64,000 bases of DNA from the NCBI RefSeq assembly GCF_018128905.1, contig NZ_CP063808.1:2418001-2482000 (forward strand). Reading direction: 5' to 3'. Numbering within the stretch: position 1 is the stretch's first letter; each line of letters opens with the position of its first letter. The DNA comes from Streptomyces sp. A2-16 (GTDB lineage: Bacteria > Actinomycetota > Actinomycetes > Streptomycetales > Streptomycetaceae). The translations under genes were made by a program, and so were the position numbers. Below are positions 43,682 to 52,498 of this stretch, piece by piece. The notes under the pieces were generated by a model. It was not told the DNA's origin, did no database searches, and was given only the letters and a program-made list of their open reading frames with translations.

Positions 43682-44794
43682 ATGTCCGACATGCTCCTCA
43701 TCGCCCTCTACGCCTTCCTCGGCGCCGTCGCCGCCGGACTCCTCGGCGCGTGGGTGCTGCTGCTGATCCGTCGCCGCTCGCTCTCCCTGCACCTCACCGT
43801 GGTCGCCGCCGTGGGTGTCACCGCGATGCTGGCCGGCACCCTCGCGGTCGCCCAGGCCATGTTCCTGTCCCGGCACGACCTGAGCGTCGTCACGACCGTC
43901 GTCCTGATGGCCGCCGTGGTCTCGCTGGCCACCGCCCTGCTGCTCGGCCGCTGGGTCGCCGCGCGCAGCCGGGCCCTCGCGCTCGCCGCCCGCTCCTTCG
44001 GCGACGGCGGCGACTTCACCTCGCCCGGCGGGCCCACCACCGCGGAACTCACCGACCTCAGCCGGGAGTTGGAGGCCACCAGCGCCAAGCTCGCCGAGTC
44101 CAGGGAGCGCGAACGCGCCCTGGAGTCCTCCCGGCGCGAACTCGTCGCCTGGATCTCCCACGACCTGCGCACCCCGCTCGCCGGGCTGCGCGCGATGTCC
44201 GAGGCCCTGGAGGACGGTGTCGCCGCCGACCCCGCCCGCTATCTGAGGCAGATCCGCACCGAGGTCGAACGCCTCAACGACATGGTCGGCGACCTCTTCG
44301 AACTCTCCCGCATCCACGCGGGGACGCTGGCGCTGAGCCCGAGCCGGATCTCCCTGTACGACCTCGTCTCGGACGCCCTCGCGGGCGCCGACCCCCTGGC
44401 GCGCGAACACGGAGTACGGCTGGTCGGCGACCGGGTGGCCGCCGTACCGGTCGAGGTGGACGGCAAGGAGATGAGCCGGGTGCTGGGCAACCTCCTCGTC
44501 AACGCCATCCGCCGCACGCCCGCCGACGGGACGGTCGCGGTGGCCGCCGAGCACCGTGCCGAGGGGGTCGTCCTGTCCGTCACGGACGGCTGCGGCGGCA
44601 TCCCCGAGGAGGATCTGCCCCGCGTCTTCGACACCGGCTGGCGCGGCACGCACGCCCGGACACCGCCCGCCGGGGCCGGACTCGGGCTCGCGATCGTCCG
44701 GGGCATCGTGGAGGCCCACGCCGGCCGAGCCACCGTGCGCAACGTCCCGGGCGGCTGCCGCTTCGAGGTGGTGCTGCCGTCGGCGGCCTCCTGA
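43682..44794 (+). CDS. Sensor histidine kinase
   Basis: A 370-residue kinase with two or three membrane helices in the first 90 residues and almost no extracellular domain, then HAMP-like and DHp segments with His160 in AWISHDLRTPLAG. The ATPase has the N-box NLLVNAIRRTP and G-box GAGLGLAIVRGI. The lack of a sensor domain suggests it senses membrane state or a partner protein. A hairpin terminator follows. Confidence 0.94.
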   Translation: MSDMLLIALYAFLGAVAAGLLGAWVLLLIRRRSLSLHLTVVAAVGVTAMLAGTLAVAQAMFLSRHDLSVVTTVVLMAAVVSLATALLLGRWVAARSRALALAARSFGDGGDFTSPGGPTTAELTDLSRELEATSAKLAESRERERALESSRRELVAWISHDLRTPLAGLRAMSEALEDGVAADPARYLRQIRTEVERLNDMVGDLFELSRIHAGTLALSPSRISLYDLVSDALAGADPLAREHGVRLVGDRVAAVPVEVDGKEMSRVLGNLLVNAIRRTPADGTVAVAAEHRAEGVVLSVTDGCGGIPEEDLPRVFDTGWRGTHARTPPAGAGLGLAIVRGIVEAHAGRATVRNVPGGCRFEVVLPSAAS

Positions 44795-44831
44795 GAAGGC
44801 GGGCGCAAACGCCTGCACCACAGGGAAAGTG

Positions 44832-44875
44832 GGTGGTGCCACCCGCGGCCGCTTTCTTTCGCGGGCGGCACCACC
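44832..44875. terminator. Hairpin terminator between kinase and epimerase genes
   Basis: Sixteen-base arms (44832-44847 and 44860-44875) with a single mismatch and a 12-base loop, placed between convergent genes. Confidence 0.8.
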
Positions 44876-44888
44876 GGTCCACCGCGGG

Positions 44889-45890
44889 CTACGCGCCTCG
44901 CATCCCCGCGCCCGCGAACTCCCGCATTCCCTCGGCGAATCCGACCTCCGCCTTCCACCCCAGATCCGCCCGCAGCCGCGCCGAGTCCGCCGTGATGTGC
45001 CGTACGTCCCCGAGACGGTACTCCCCGGTGACCACGGGCTCGGGCCCGCCGTACGCCCCGGCCAGCGCGCGGGCCATCTCGCCCACCGTGTGCGGCTCGC
45101 CGCTTCCGGTGTTGTACGAGGTGAGCGCGCCGTCCCTCGAACTCGCCTCCAGCGCCGCCACGTTGGCCGCGGCCACATCCCGTACGTGCACGAAGTCCCG
45201 GCGCTGGCAGCCGTCCTCGAAGACGCGCGGGGCCTCGCCGCGGGCGAGCGCGGAGCGGAAGAAGGAGGCGACGCCGGCGTACGGGGTGTCGCGGGGCATG
45301 CCCGGCCCGTACACGTTGTGGTAGCGCAGGGCCACCGCCGAACCGCCCGTGGCCCGCGCCCAGGAGGCCGCCAGGTGCTCCTGGGCGAGCTTGGTCGTCG
45401 CGTACACGTTCCGGGGATCGACCGGGGCGTCCTCGCCCACCAGGCCGGGGGAGAGGTCCGCGCCGCACACCGGGCACGGCGGCTCGAAGCGCCCCGCGTC
45501 CAGGTCGGCGACGGCCCGCGGGCCCGGCCGTACGGTCCCGTGCGCGGCGCAGGTGTACCGGCCCTCGCCGTACACCACCATCGACCCGGCCAGCACCAGC
45601 CGCCGTACCCCCGCCCCGGCCATCGCGGCGAGCAGCACCGCCGTGCCGAGGTCGTTGTGGGAGACGTACGCCGGGGCGTCGGCGAAGTCCACGCCCAGGC
45701 CGACCATCGCCGCCTGGTGGCACACCGCGTCCACCCCTTTCAGGGCGCGGCGGACGGCGTCGGGGTCCCGTACGTCGGACGCCGGGTCGGCCCGGACGTC
45801 GTACAGGACGGGCTCGTGACCGTGTGCCACGAGCGCTTCGACGATCCGGGACCCGATGAAACCGGCACCGCCGGTGACCAGTACGCGCAT
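44889..45890 (-). CDS. NAD-dependent sugar epimerase/dehydratase with Cys-rich insert
   Basis: A 333-residue extended short-chain dehydrogenase. It has GGAGFIG for NAD, SMVVYGEG carrying the catalytic Ser/Thr position, and YATTK as the YxxxK motif. Between these (about 112-150) sits an insert with four Cys-type positions (RYTCAAHG and PPCPVCGADL), which could form a zinc ribbon. This insert distinguishes it from GalE-type enzymes. It probably modifies a nucleotide sugar used by nearby transferases. Confidence 0.9.
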   Translation of the reverse strand: MRVLVTGGAGFIGSRIVEALVAHGHEPVLYDVRADPASDVRDPDAVRRALKGVDAVCHQAAMVGLGVDFADAPAYVSHNDLGTAVLLAAMAGAGVRRLVLAGSMVVYGEGRYTCAAHGTVRPGPRAVADLDAGRFEPPCPVCGADLSPGLVGEDAPVDPRNVYATTKLAQEHLAASWARATGGSAVALRYHNVYGPGMPRDTPYAGVASFFRSALARGEAPRVFEDGCQRRDFVHVRDVAAANVAALEASSRDGALTSYNTGSGEPHTVGEMARALAGAYGGPEPVVTGEYRLGDVRHITADSARLRADLGWKAEVGFAEGMREFAGAGMRGA

Positions 45891-45960
45891 GCCCTCACGC
45901 TAGGGCCGTGCGCTGCCCGGACGGCCGGACCGCGCCCGTCACGTCACGGCTTCGTAAGAC

Positions 45961-47418
45961 TCACGGCCCCATGAGGCTCAGCGGGAACGACACCGTGAAC
46001 ACCGTCGAGCCGGGCTCGCTGGAGAGCTCGGTCGTGCCGCCGTGCGCCCGGACCAGGGAGCTCGCCACCGCGAGGCCGAGACCGCTGCCGCCCCGGTCCC
46101 GGCTGCGGGCCTTGTCGACGCGGTAGAAGCGGTCGAAGACCCGCTCCTGGTCGGCGGCCGGGATGCCCGGCCCGCTGTCGGCGATCCGCACCTGCGCCTG
46201 CCCGTCCCGCACCCGCACCCCGACCGACACCTCGGTGCCCGCCGGGGTGTGCACGGCCGCGTTGGTCAGGAGGTTGTCGAGGACCTGGCGCACCCGCTGC
46301 GGGTCGAGCCGCAGCTTCAGGGCCTGCGGGCCCGGCGTCACCGTCAGCGGACGGCCCGGGTGGCTCGCGCGGAACGCGTCGGCCGCCTGCTCCACCAGCT
46401 CCACCAGATCCACCTCGGCGGGCCGCAGCGGGGTCTCCACCTCCGCCGCGTCCAGGCGGGCGAGCAGCAGCAGGTCGTCCAGGAGGAAGCCCATGCGGGC
46501 GGCCTCGGCGCGCAGCCGGGCCAGGTGCTTGTCCCGCTCCTCGGGGGCGTTCGCGGCGGCGTACTGGAAGAGGTCCGCGTAGCCGCGCACGGACATCAAC
46601 GGGGTGCGCAGCTCGTGCGAGGCGTCCGCGACGAACCGGCGCAGCCGCTGCTCGGCCTCCGCGCGGACCGCGAGCGAGTCGTCGATGTGCTCCAGCATGG
46701 TGTTGAACGCCGTCCGCAGCTCCTCCACCTCCGGGCCGCCGCCCCGCTTGTCGGCGCGCAGCGGCAGCCGGGCCGCCGTGTCGCTGAGGTCGTGCGAGGC
46801 GATGCCGTGCGCGGTGGTCGCCATGTCGCTCAGCGGCTTCAGACCGCGCCGCAGCAGCTTCCGGCCGATCACCACGAGCCCCAGCAGGGCGAGCCCGAAC
46901 GCGATCACCTGCACGGTGATCAGCCGCCGTACGGTGTCGTCGATCTCGTCCATCGGCGCGGCGCTGACCAGGACCACCCCCGGCTCGACCTCGCAGGCGC
47001 GCAGCCGGTAGTCGCCGGCGCCGCCGATGTGCCCGGTGCTCAGGACCTCCGTGTGGGAGGCGGTCTGCGCCTCGGCGAGGGCGGTGAAGTCCTCGACGTC
47101 CTTCGGCAGGTCGCCGGGGTCCTCGGGCTTGCGCAGCCGCGGGGCGCCGTCCGACACGTCGTACACGGCGTAGAACCAGCTGTAGTACTTCTTGCCGGAC
47201 AGCGTGCCGTAGTCCGCGATGCTCTTGGACTGGGCGATCTGGGCCTGCGCCAGCTGGGTGTCGAGCTGGGCCGAGAGATAGTCCCGCATGTACGTGGTCA
47301 GCGCGGTCCCCACGACCGCGAACACCACCAGGGCCAGCGCCCCGAGGCCCAGCGCGAGACGGGTGCCGAGCCGCATCCTCCGGTAGGCCGACCGCACCCG
47401 GCCGAGGACGGACCTCAT
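45961..47418 (-). CDS. Sensor histidine kinase
   Basis: A 485-residue kinase. Helix 1 at ~22-43, an extracytoplasmic sensor domain of ~125 residues (about 45-168), helix 2 at ~170-187, HAMP, then DHp with His268 in ADASHELRTPLMS and an ATPase with NLLTNAAVHTP and GGSGLGLAVASSL. Its ATG overlaps the response regulator stop (ATGA). It is encoded divergently from the flavin electron-transfer operon and may control it. Confidence 0.94.
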   Translation of the reverse strand: MRSVLGRVRSAYRRMRLGTRLALGLGALALVVFAVVGTALTTYMRDYLSAQLDTQLAQAQIAQSKSIADYGTLSGKKYYSWFYAVYDVSDGAPRLRKPEDPGDLPKDVEDFTALAEAQTASHTEVLSTGHIGGAGDYRLRACEVEPGVVLVSAAPMDEIDDTVRRLITVQVIAFGLALLGLVVIGRKLLRRGLKPLSDMATTAHGIASHDLSDTAARLPLRADKRGGGPEVEELRTAFNTMLEHIDDSLAVRAEAEQRLRRFVADASHELRTPLMSVRGYADLFQYAAANAPEERDKHLARLRAEAARMGFLLDDLLLLARLDAAEVETPLRPAEVDLVELVEQAADAFRASHPGRPLTVTPGPQALKLRLDPQRVRQVLDNLLTNAAVHTPAGTEVSVGVRVRDGQAQVRIADSGPGIPAADQERVFDRFYRVDKARSRDRGGSGLGLAVASSLVRAHGGTTELSSEPGSTVFTVSFPLSLMGP

Positions 47419-48104
47419 TCGGCCGTCTGCCGGATGACGTACCCGAAGCCCCGCACGGTGTGGATGAGCGGCTCGCCCGTGTCGTCCAGCTTGCGGCGCA
47501 GCCGGCTGACGACCAGCTCGACGACGTTGGAGCGGCCGCCGAAACCGTACTCCCACACATGGTCGAGGATCTGCGCCTTGGTGAGCACGGTCGGCGACTT
47601 GCGCATCAGGTACCGCAGGACCTCGTACTCGGTGGGGGTGAGCGTGAGGAGCTTGTCGCCGCGCCGGACCTCGCGGGTGTCCTCGTCCATCGTGAGGTCC
47701 GCGACCCGCAGCACCGAGCGCTGGAAGCCGGGCCCGGCGCTGCGCCGCAGCACCGTCCGCAGCCGGGCCATCAGCTCCTCCACCGCGAACGGCTTGACCA
47801 GGTAGTCGTCCCCGCCGCGGGTCAGCCCCGCCACCCGGTCGGCGACCGCGTCGCGCGCGGTGAGGAACACCACGGGCACCATGGTCCCCGAACGGCGCAG
47901 CCGGTCCAGGACGCCGAAGCCGTCGATGTCCGGCAGCATCAGATCGAGCACCACGATGTCCGGATGGAACTCCGCGGCGCGGGCGAGCGCCTCCTCGCCG
48001 GAGTTGGCGGTGACCGCCTCCCAGCCCTCGTAGCGGGCGACCGTCGCCACGAGATCGGCGATCGGCGGGTCGTCGTCCACGACGAGGAGTCGTACTTTTT
48101 CCAC
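47415..48104 (-). CDS. OmpR-family response regulator
   Basis: About 229 residues. Receiver with Asp54 in VVLDLMLPDIDG and Lys in DDYLVKPF, and winged helix ending VRGFGYVI. GTG at 48104 puts the start directly at the conserved VEKVRLLVVDD; longer starts at 48122 and 48164 lack family similarity. It is 148 bases from the divergent ferric-reductase-like gene. Confidence 0.93.
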   Translation of the reverse strand: MEKVRLLVVDDDPPIADLVATVARYEGWEAVTANSGEEALARAAEFHPDIVVLDLMLPDIDGFGVLDRLRRSGTMVPVVFLTARDAVADRVAGLTRGGDDYLVKPFAVEELMARLRTVLRRSAGPGFQRSVLRVADLTMDEDTREVRRGDKLLTLTPTEYEVLRYLMRKSPTVLTKAQILDHVWEYGFGGRSNVVELVVSRLRRKLDDTGEPLIHTVRGFGYVIRQTAE

Positions 48105-48252
48105 CCGCTCATAGTGCTTCACAGCGGGCGGAAAGCCGATGCGGGGTCGGCTCTCAGGCCACATCGATAACCTCTTGAAAGTTGTACGACAGTAAAACGA
48201 CAGCTCCCGCCGGAGAAGCTCGTTACCCAGGCCCCGATCAAGGAGCTAGTCA

Positions 48253-49593
48253 GTGACGACCGTCCAATCGCCCCCTGCGCCCCCCACGGCGGCACAACGC
48301 CCCAGGGTGGTGGCCCGCGCCGGGCTCTACGCCGTGCTGGCCGCCAACGTGGCCGTGGTCGCCTGGTTCTTCGCCCAGGCCGGCTTCGCCTCCAACGCGC
48401 TCATCGTGCTCGGCCGCCTCACCGGCCTGTACGCGGCGCTCATCATGGCGTTCCAGCTGGTCCTGGTGGCCCGGCTGCCCTGGCTCGACCGCCGCATCGG
48501 CATGGACCGGCTGACCTCCTGGCACCGCTGGACCGGCTTCGGCATCCTGTGGACGCTCCTCGCCCACGTCGTCCTCATCGCCTTCGGCTACGCCGAGGGC
48601 ACCGACGTGGGCCCGATCGGCGAGATCGTCGACCTCGCCGAGACCACCGAGGGCGTGCTCCGCGCGGTCGTCGCGTTCTTCCTGATCCTCGCGGTCGGCG
48701 CCGTCTCCGCCCGCTACGCCCGGCGCCGCCTCGCCTACGAGACCTGGCACTTCATCCACCTGTACACCTACGTCGCCGTGGTGCTGGCCTTCACCCACCA
48801 GGTCTCGGTCGGTACGACCTTCACGTCCTCGTCCGCCGCCACCGCCTACTGGTACGGCGTTTGGGGCGTCGCCCTCGGCTCGGTCGTCCTGGGCCGCGCG
48901 GTGCTCCCGCTGTGGCGCAACTGGCGCCACCAGTTCCGGGTCACCGCCGTGGTGCCGGAGAACGACCAGGTCGTCTCGATCTACATCAGCGGCAAGGACC
49001 TCGACCAGCTGCCCGCCCGCGCCGGACAGTTCTTCCTGTGGCGCTTCCTGACCGCCGACCGCTGGTGGCAGGCCAACCCCTTCTCGCTGTCCGCCGCCCC
49101 CGACGGCCGGACGCTGCGCCTGACCGCCAAGGCGGCCGGCGAGGGCAGCGCCGCCCTCCGGCACGTCAAGGTCGGCACCCGCGTCTTCGCCGAGGGCCCC
49201 TACGGCGCCTTCACCGCCCTGCACCGCACCCGCCCCGAGTCCGTGCTCATCGCCGGCGGCGTCGGCGTCACCCCCATCCGGGCCCTCCTGGAGGAGCTGG
49301 AGGGACACGCCGTGGTCATCTACCGGGTCGGCTCCGACCGGGACGCCGTCCTCTACGACGAGCTGCGCGACCTCGCCCTCGCCAAGGGCGCCGAACTCCA
49401 CCTGGTCACCGGCCCGCCGGTGCCCGACAAGCTGGCCGCGGGCGAGCTGGCGCGGCTCGTGCCGGACATCGCGCAGCGGGACGTCTTCCTGTGCGGACCG
49501 CCCCCGATGATGAACGCGGTCCTGGCCAGCCTGCGCGAACTGAACGTGCCCAAGGCGCAGACCCACTTCGAACGCTTCAGCCTGGCGGGATGA
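48253..49593 (+). CDS. Ferric-reductase-like transmembrane flavoprotein
   Basis: A 446-residue protein. Six or so membrane helices carry heme-ligand-type His in TSWHRWTGFG, LLAHVVL, YETWHFIHLYTY and FTHQV. From about 230 a ferredoxin-NADP-reductase-type module follows with the FAD motif NPFSLSAAP, and the NAD(P)-binding IAGGVGVTPIRALL and LCGPPPMM. It would move electrons from cytoplasmic NAD(P)H across the membrane via heme. It is the first gene of an operon with an FMN-binding protein and ApbE. Confidence 0.92.
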   Translation: MTTVQSPPAPPTAAQRPRVVARAGLYAVLAANVAVVAWFFAQAGFASNALIVLGRLTGLYAALIMAFQLVLVARLPWLDRRIGMDRLTSWHRWTGFGILWTLLAHVVLIAFGYAEGTDVGPIGEIVDLAETTEGVLRAVVAFFLILAVGAVSARYARRRLAYETWHFIHLYTYVAVVLAFTHQVSVGTTFTSSSAATAYWYGVWGVALGSVVLGRAVLPLWRNWRHQFRVTAVVPENDQVVSIYISGKDLDQLPARAGQFFLWRFLTADRWWQANPFSLSAAPDGRTLRLTAKAAGEGSAALRHVKVGTRVFAEGPYGAFTALHRTRPESVLIAGGVGVTPIRALLEELEGHAVVIYRVGSDRDAVLYDELRDLALAKGAELHLVTGPPVPDKLAAGELARLVPDIAQRDVFLCGPPPMMNAVLASLRELNVPKAQTHFERFSLAG

Positions 49594-49603
49594 GGAAGAG
49601 ACC

Positions 49604-50314
49604 GTGAAACGAGCCATACCTGTCGTCGTCCTGAGCATCGCGGGCCTGGTCCCCGTGTGGCTGTACCAGCCCTCGGCCGGCTCCTCCACCGTTCAGGCCA
49701 CCACCCCCGCGCCTTCCTCCACCTCCTCGTCCTCGGGATCCTCCGGTGCGAACGTCGTCACGAGCTCGACGATCACCACCGAGAAGGGCCCCGTGCAGCT
49801 CCAGGTGACCTTCGACGGTACGAAGATCACCGCGGTGAAGATGCTCCAGCAGCCGAACCACCCGCAGACCACGGCCGCCGTGCCGAAGCTGGTCGCGGAG
49901 ACGCTGGAGGCGCAGAGCGCGGACATCGACACCGTGTCGGGCGCGACGATCACCAGCGAGGCCTACAAGAAGTCCCTCCAGGCCACGATCGACGACAACG
50001 CGAAGACGGCGTCGGCGGCCTCGTCGTCCCCGTCGGCCTCCGCCACCGAGGAGGCGTCCAGGACCGTGGACGGCACCGCGGTCGACACGGAGAAGGGCAC
50101 CGTCCAGGTTCAGGTGACCTTCGAGGGCGACAAGATCAGCGCCGTGAGGATGCTCCAGCAGCCGAACCACCCGCAGACCACGGCCGCCGTGCCGAAGCTG
50201 GTCGCGGAGACGCTGGAGGCGCAGAGCGCGGACATCGACACCGTCTCCGGTGCGACCATCACCAGCGACGGCTACAAGGAGTCCCTCCAGGCCGCGATCG
50301 ACGCGAAGGGCTGA
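49604..50314 (+). CDS. Secreted protein with two FMN-binding domains
   Basis: A 236-residue protein with an N-terminal membrane anchor or signal (about 5-22), a Ser/Thr-rich linker, and two ~75-residue FMN_bind domains separated by a second Ser/Ala linker. Each ends in DTVSGATITS, where the second Thr is the site ApbE links to FMN by a phosphodiester. A 96-base stretch is identical between the two, indicating recent duplication. The protein would carry two covalent flavins outside the membrane and take electrons from the preceding oxidoreductase. Confidence 0.92.
   Translation: MKRAIPVVVLSIAGLVPVWLYQPSAGSSTVQATTPAPSSTSSSSGSSGANVVTSSTITTEKGPVQLQVTFDGTKITAVKMLQQPNHPQTTAAVPKLVAETLEAQSADIDTVSGATITSEAYKKSLQATIDDNAKTASAASSSPSASATEEASRTVDGTAVDTEKGTVQVQVTFEGDKISAVRMLQQPNHPQTTAAVPKLVAETLEAQSADIDTVSGATITSDGYKESLQAAIDAKG
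49840..50244. repeat. Intragenic duplication, 96 identical bases at 309-base offset
   Basis: Bases 49840-49935 and 50149-50244 are identical, encoding most of the FMN-binding domain core. The offset is exactly 103 codons. Confidence 0.92.
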
Positions 50315-50324
50315 GGAACCGAGC

Positions 50325-51065
50325 ATGCTGCACCGGGTCGAACACGTCATGGGCTTTCCCGTCTCGCTGCGGGTCGACGACGAGACGGTCCGCGAGTCCG
50401 CGGCGGACGCGGTCTTCGCGTGGCTGCGCGAGGTCGACGCCCGGTTCAGCCCCTTCAAGGAGGACAGCGAGGTGTCACGGTACGGCCGCGGCGAGCTGTC
50501 CGCCGAGGAGCTGAGCGCGGACCTGCGCGAGATCCTCGACCTGTGCGAGCACTACCGCGAGGCCACCGGCGGCGCCTTCGACGTACGACTGCCCGGCCGC
50601 CGTCTCGACCCATGCGCGGTGGTCAAGGGCTGGTCGGTGCAGCGCGCGGCGGAGCGGTTGGCCGCGGCGGGCGCGACACGGTTCGTCCTCAACGCCGGCG
50701 GCGACGTGGTCGCCGCCGGCGGCCCCTGGCGGGTGGGCGTGCGCCACCCCGAGCACGCCGACAGACTCTGCACGGTCCTCTCCCTCGACAGCGGCGCGGT
50801 CGCGACGTCCGCGTGCTACGAACGGGGCGACCACATCATCGACGGCCGCACCGGCCGCGCGGCGACGGGCCTGCTCAGCCTCACCGTCGTGGCCCCGACC
50901 CTGACGGAGGCCGACTCGGTCGCCACGGCGGCCTTCGCCATGGGGCCCGAGGGGGTCGACTGGGCCGCGTCGCTGGACGGGTGCGAGGTGTTCGCGGTGG
51001 ACGCGGAGCGACGGGTGCTGCGGACGCCGGGGTTCCCGGCGGTCGGGCAGCAGACGGCCGCGTAG
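50325..51065 (+). CDS. apbE: ApbE-type FAD:protein FMN transferase
   Basis: A 246-residue flavin transferase. HVMGFPVSLRV at the N-terminus, LDPCAVVKGWSVQRAAE, FVLNAGGDVVAAG and the metal-binding ERGDHIIDGRTGRAATG match the ApbE fold. The core is a little shorter than typical (~300), and no lipoprotein signal is present, so flavinylation may occur before or during export. It follows the FMN-binding protein gene by ten bases and surely acts on it (strong inference from family knowledge). Confidence 0.93.
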   Translation: MLHRVEHVMGFPVSLRVDDETVRESAADAVFAWLREVDARFSPFKEDSEVSRYGRGELSAEELSADLREILDLCEHYREATGGAFDVRLPGRRLDPCAVVKGWSVQRAAERLAAAGATRFVLNAGGDVVAAGGPWRVGVRHPEHADRLCTVLSLDSGAVATSACYERGDHIIDGRTGRAATGLLSLTVVAPTLTEADSVATAAFAMGPEGVDWAASLDGCEVFAVDAERRVLRTPGFPAVGQQTAA

Positions 51066-51109
51066 CCGCGTGATCCGCCGGCGCTCCGTCGTGCCGGCCT
51101 CGCGCTCGC

Positions 51110-51532
51110 TCAGGGTCCCGTCGAACCGCCGGACACCGCGTCGGGCGGCGGCGGCTGGGCAGCCGTCACCGCGGTGATCCGGCGGACGGGACGGCTCAGT
51201 CCCGATTCCAGGGTGCGGCCCGGCATACGGGACAGGCCGAAGATCACCGCCAGGGAGATCGACGGTGCTCCCACCGCGAACGCGGCGACCAGCGGCTCCC
51301 CGGCGTCGATGCTGTACTTCGCGAACAGGAGCATCGCCCCGACGGACGTCAGCGCGAACACCTGGCCCATGGCCCGCTGGGCGACGGCCGCCCATGCCAT
51401 ACGGCGGCGGTGGCGCTCGTCGACGCGGAACTCGTCCCAGATCTCGGCCGCGAGACCGGGCTTGACCGACTCCCACTCGCGGGCGACGCTCGCGTCCCAG
51501 CGTGGGCCCGGGCCGGGATCCTGACGTGTCAT
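51110..51532 (-). CDS. Small membrane protein of unknown function
   Basis: A 140-residue protein with a Trp/Arg-rich soluble N-terminus (EIWDEFRVDERHRRRM) and two membrane helices at ~55-70 and ~78-98, then a basic Pro-rich tail. Its ATG overlaps the stop of the Sel1-type gene (ATGA). No family is recognised. Confidence 0.72.
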   Translation of the reverse strand: MTRQDPGPGPRWDASVAREWESVKPGLAAEIWDEFRVDERHRRRMAWAAVAQRAMGQVFALTSVGAMLLFAKYSIDAGEPLVAAFAVGAPSISLAVIFGLSRMPGRTLESGLSRPVRRITAVTAAQPPPPDAVSGGSTGP

Positions 51533-52362
51533 CGGCGCTCCCGGCCGTGTACGGGGTCGATGTCGAGGTCCTCGTGGGCGGCTCGCCGCAGAGCCCGATT
51601 CTTGGCCGCCGCCCGGGTGAGGGCGGTCCTGGCACGGGGGTGCCCCAGGCTCTTCGCCTGCCGGAACCATTCGGTCGCGGACGCGAGGTTCCCCTCGTCG
51701 GCCAGCAGCAACCCCAGGTTGTACGCGGCGTCCGGGCTGCCCCGCAGCGCTCCTCTGCGCCACCATCGACGAGCCTGTTCGAGGTCGTCCCGTTCGCTCC
51801 AGAGCAGCCCCAGCAGCGAGTCCGCCTCCGCCACCCCCTGTTCGGAGGCGGCCACCCACGCCTCCTCGGCCTCCTCGATCCGGCCCTCGCGCTGCAGCAG
51901 CAGCCCGAGGTCCTTGGCCGCCTGGGCCGTGCCGTTCTCGAAGGCCTGCCGCAACTGCCGCTCCGCCTGGGCGTGGTCACCCGCCTGGATCGACGTCAGG
52001 CCCAGGAAGTGCAGGGCGCGCGAGCTGCCCCGGCTGCCGGCCTCGCGCCACAGACGGCGCGCCTCCGCCGGTCCACCCATCCGGAAACGGAGCACCCCGA
52101 GGTCGGTGAGTGCCCGCACGCTGCCTGAGTCCGCCAGCCGTCGCAGCAGCCGGGCGCTTTCCTCGATCCGTCCGCCACGGGCGAGGTCGAGTGCGCGCAG
52201 GTGGGTGTCCGTCTCGGGCGGTGTCCCCAGATCGGCGTACGCCGTCGCCCAGTGCCGGGTCAGCCGTTCGTGGAAGTCCGGCTCCTGCCGCCGCGCCCCG
52301 ACCTGCGCGTGCCCGGGGGCCAGGACGTCGAGCGCGCCGTCGAGGAGGGCTCTCCACGCCAT
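51529..52362 (-). CDS. Sel1/TPR-repeat protein
   Basis: A 277-residue soluble protein with about six Sel1-like repeats from residue ~70 to 255, each with the pattern A..LG.L....G....A..W...A...G. Such solenoids mediate protein-protein contacts. The ATG has GGGAGG eight bases upstream. Partners unknown; the coupled downstream membrane protein is the obvious candidate. Confidence 0.85.
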   Translation of the reverse strand: MAWRALLDGALDVLAPGHAQVGARRQEPDFHERLTRHWATAYADLGTPPETDTHLRALDLARGGRIEESARLLRRLADSGSVRALTDLGVLRFRMGGPAEARRLWREAGSRGSSRALHFLGLTSIQAGDHAQAERQLRQAFENGTAQAAKDLGLLLQREGRIEEAEEAWVAASEQGVAEADSLLGLLWSERDDLEQARRWWRRGALRGSPDAAYNLGLLLADEGNLASATEWFRQAKSLGHPRARTALTRAAAKNRALRRAAHEDLDIDPVHGRERR

Positions 52363-52433
52363 TCGCGCCTCCCCTCCCCGGGCTCGCCGACGGCTCAACT
52401 GTAGGGGAGGAAACGGAGGTTGGGCAGAGACGA

Positions 52434-52469
52434 GGGCGGGCCGCCGGTGTGTTCACCGGCGGCCCGCCC
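52434..52469 (-). terminator. Perfect hairpin terminator after ArnT-like gene
   Basis: Perfect 16-base GC-rich arms with a TGTT loop, 30 bases past the stop of the minus-strand gene at 52499. Confidence 0.85.
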
Positions 52470-52498
52470 GCTGTGCGCCCGCGTGCCCTGGTCGTCCG

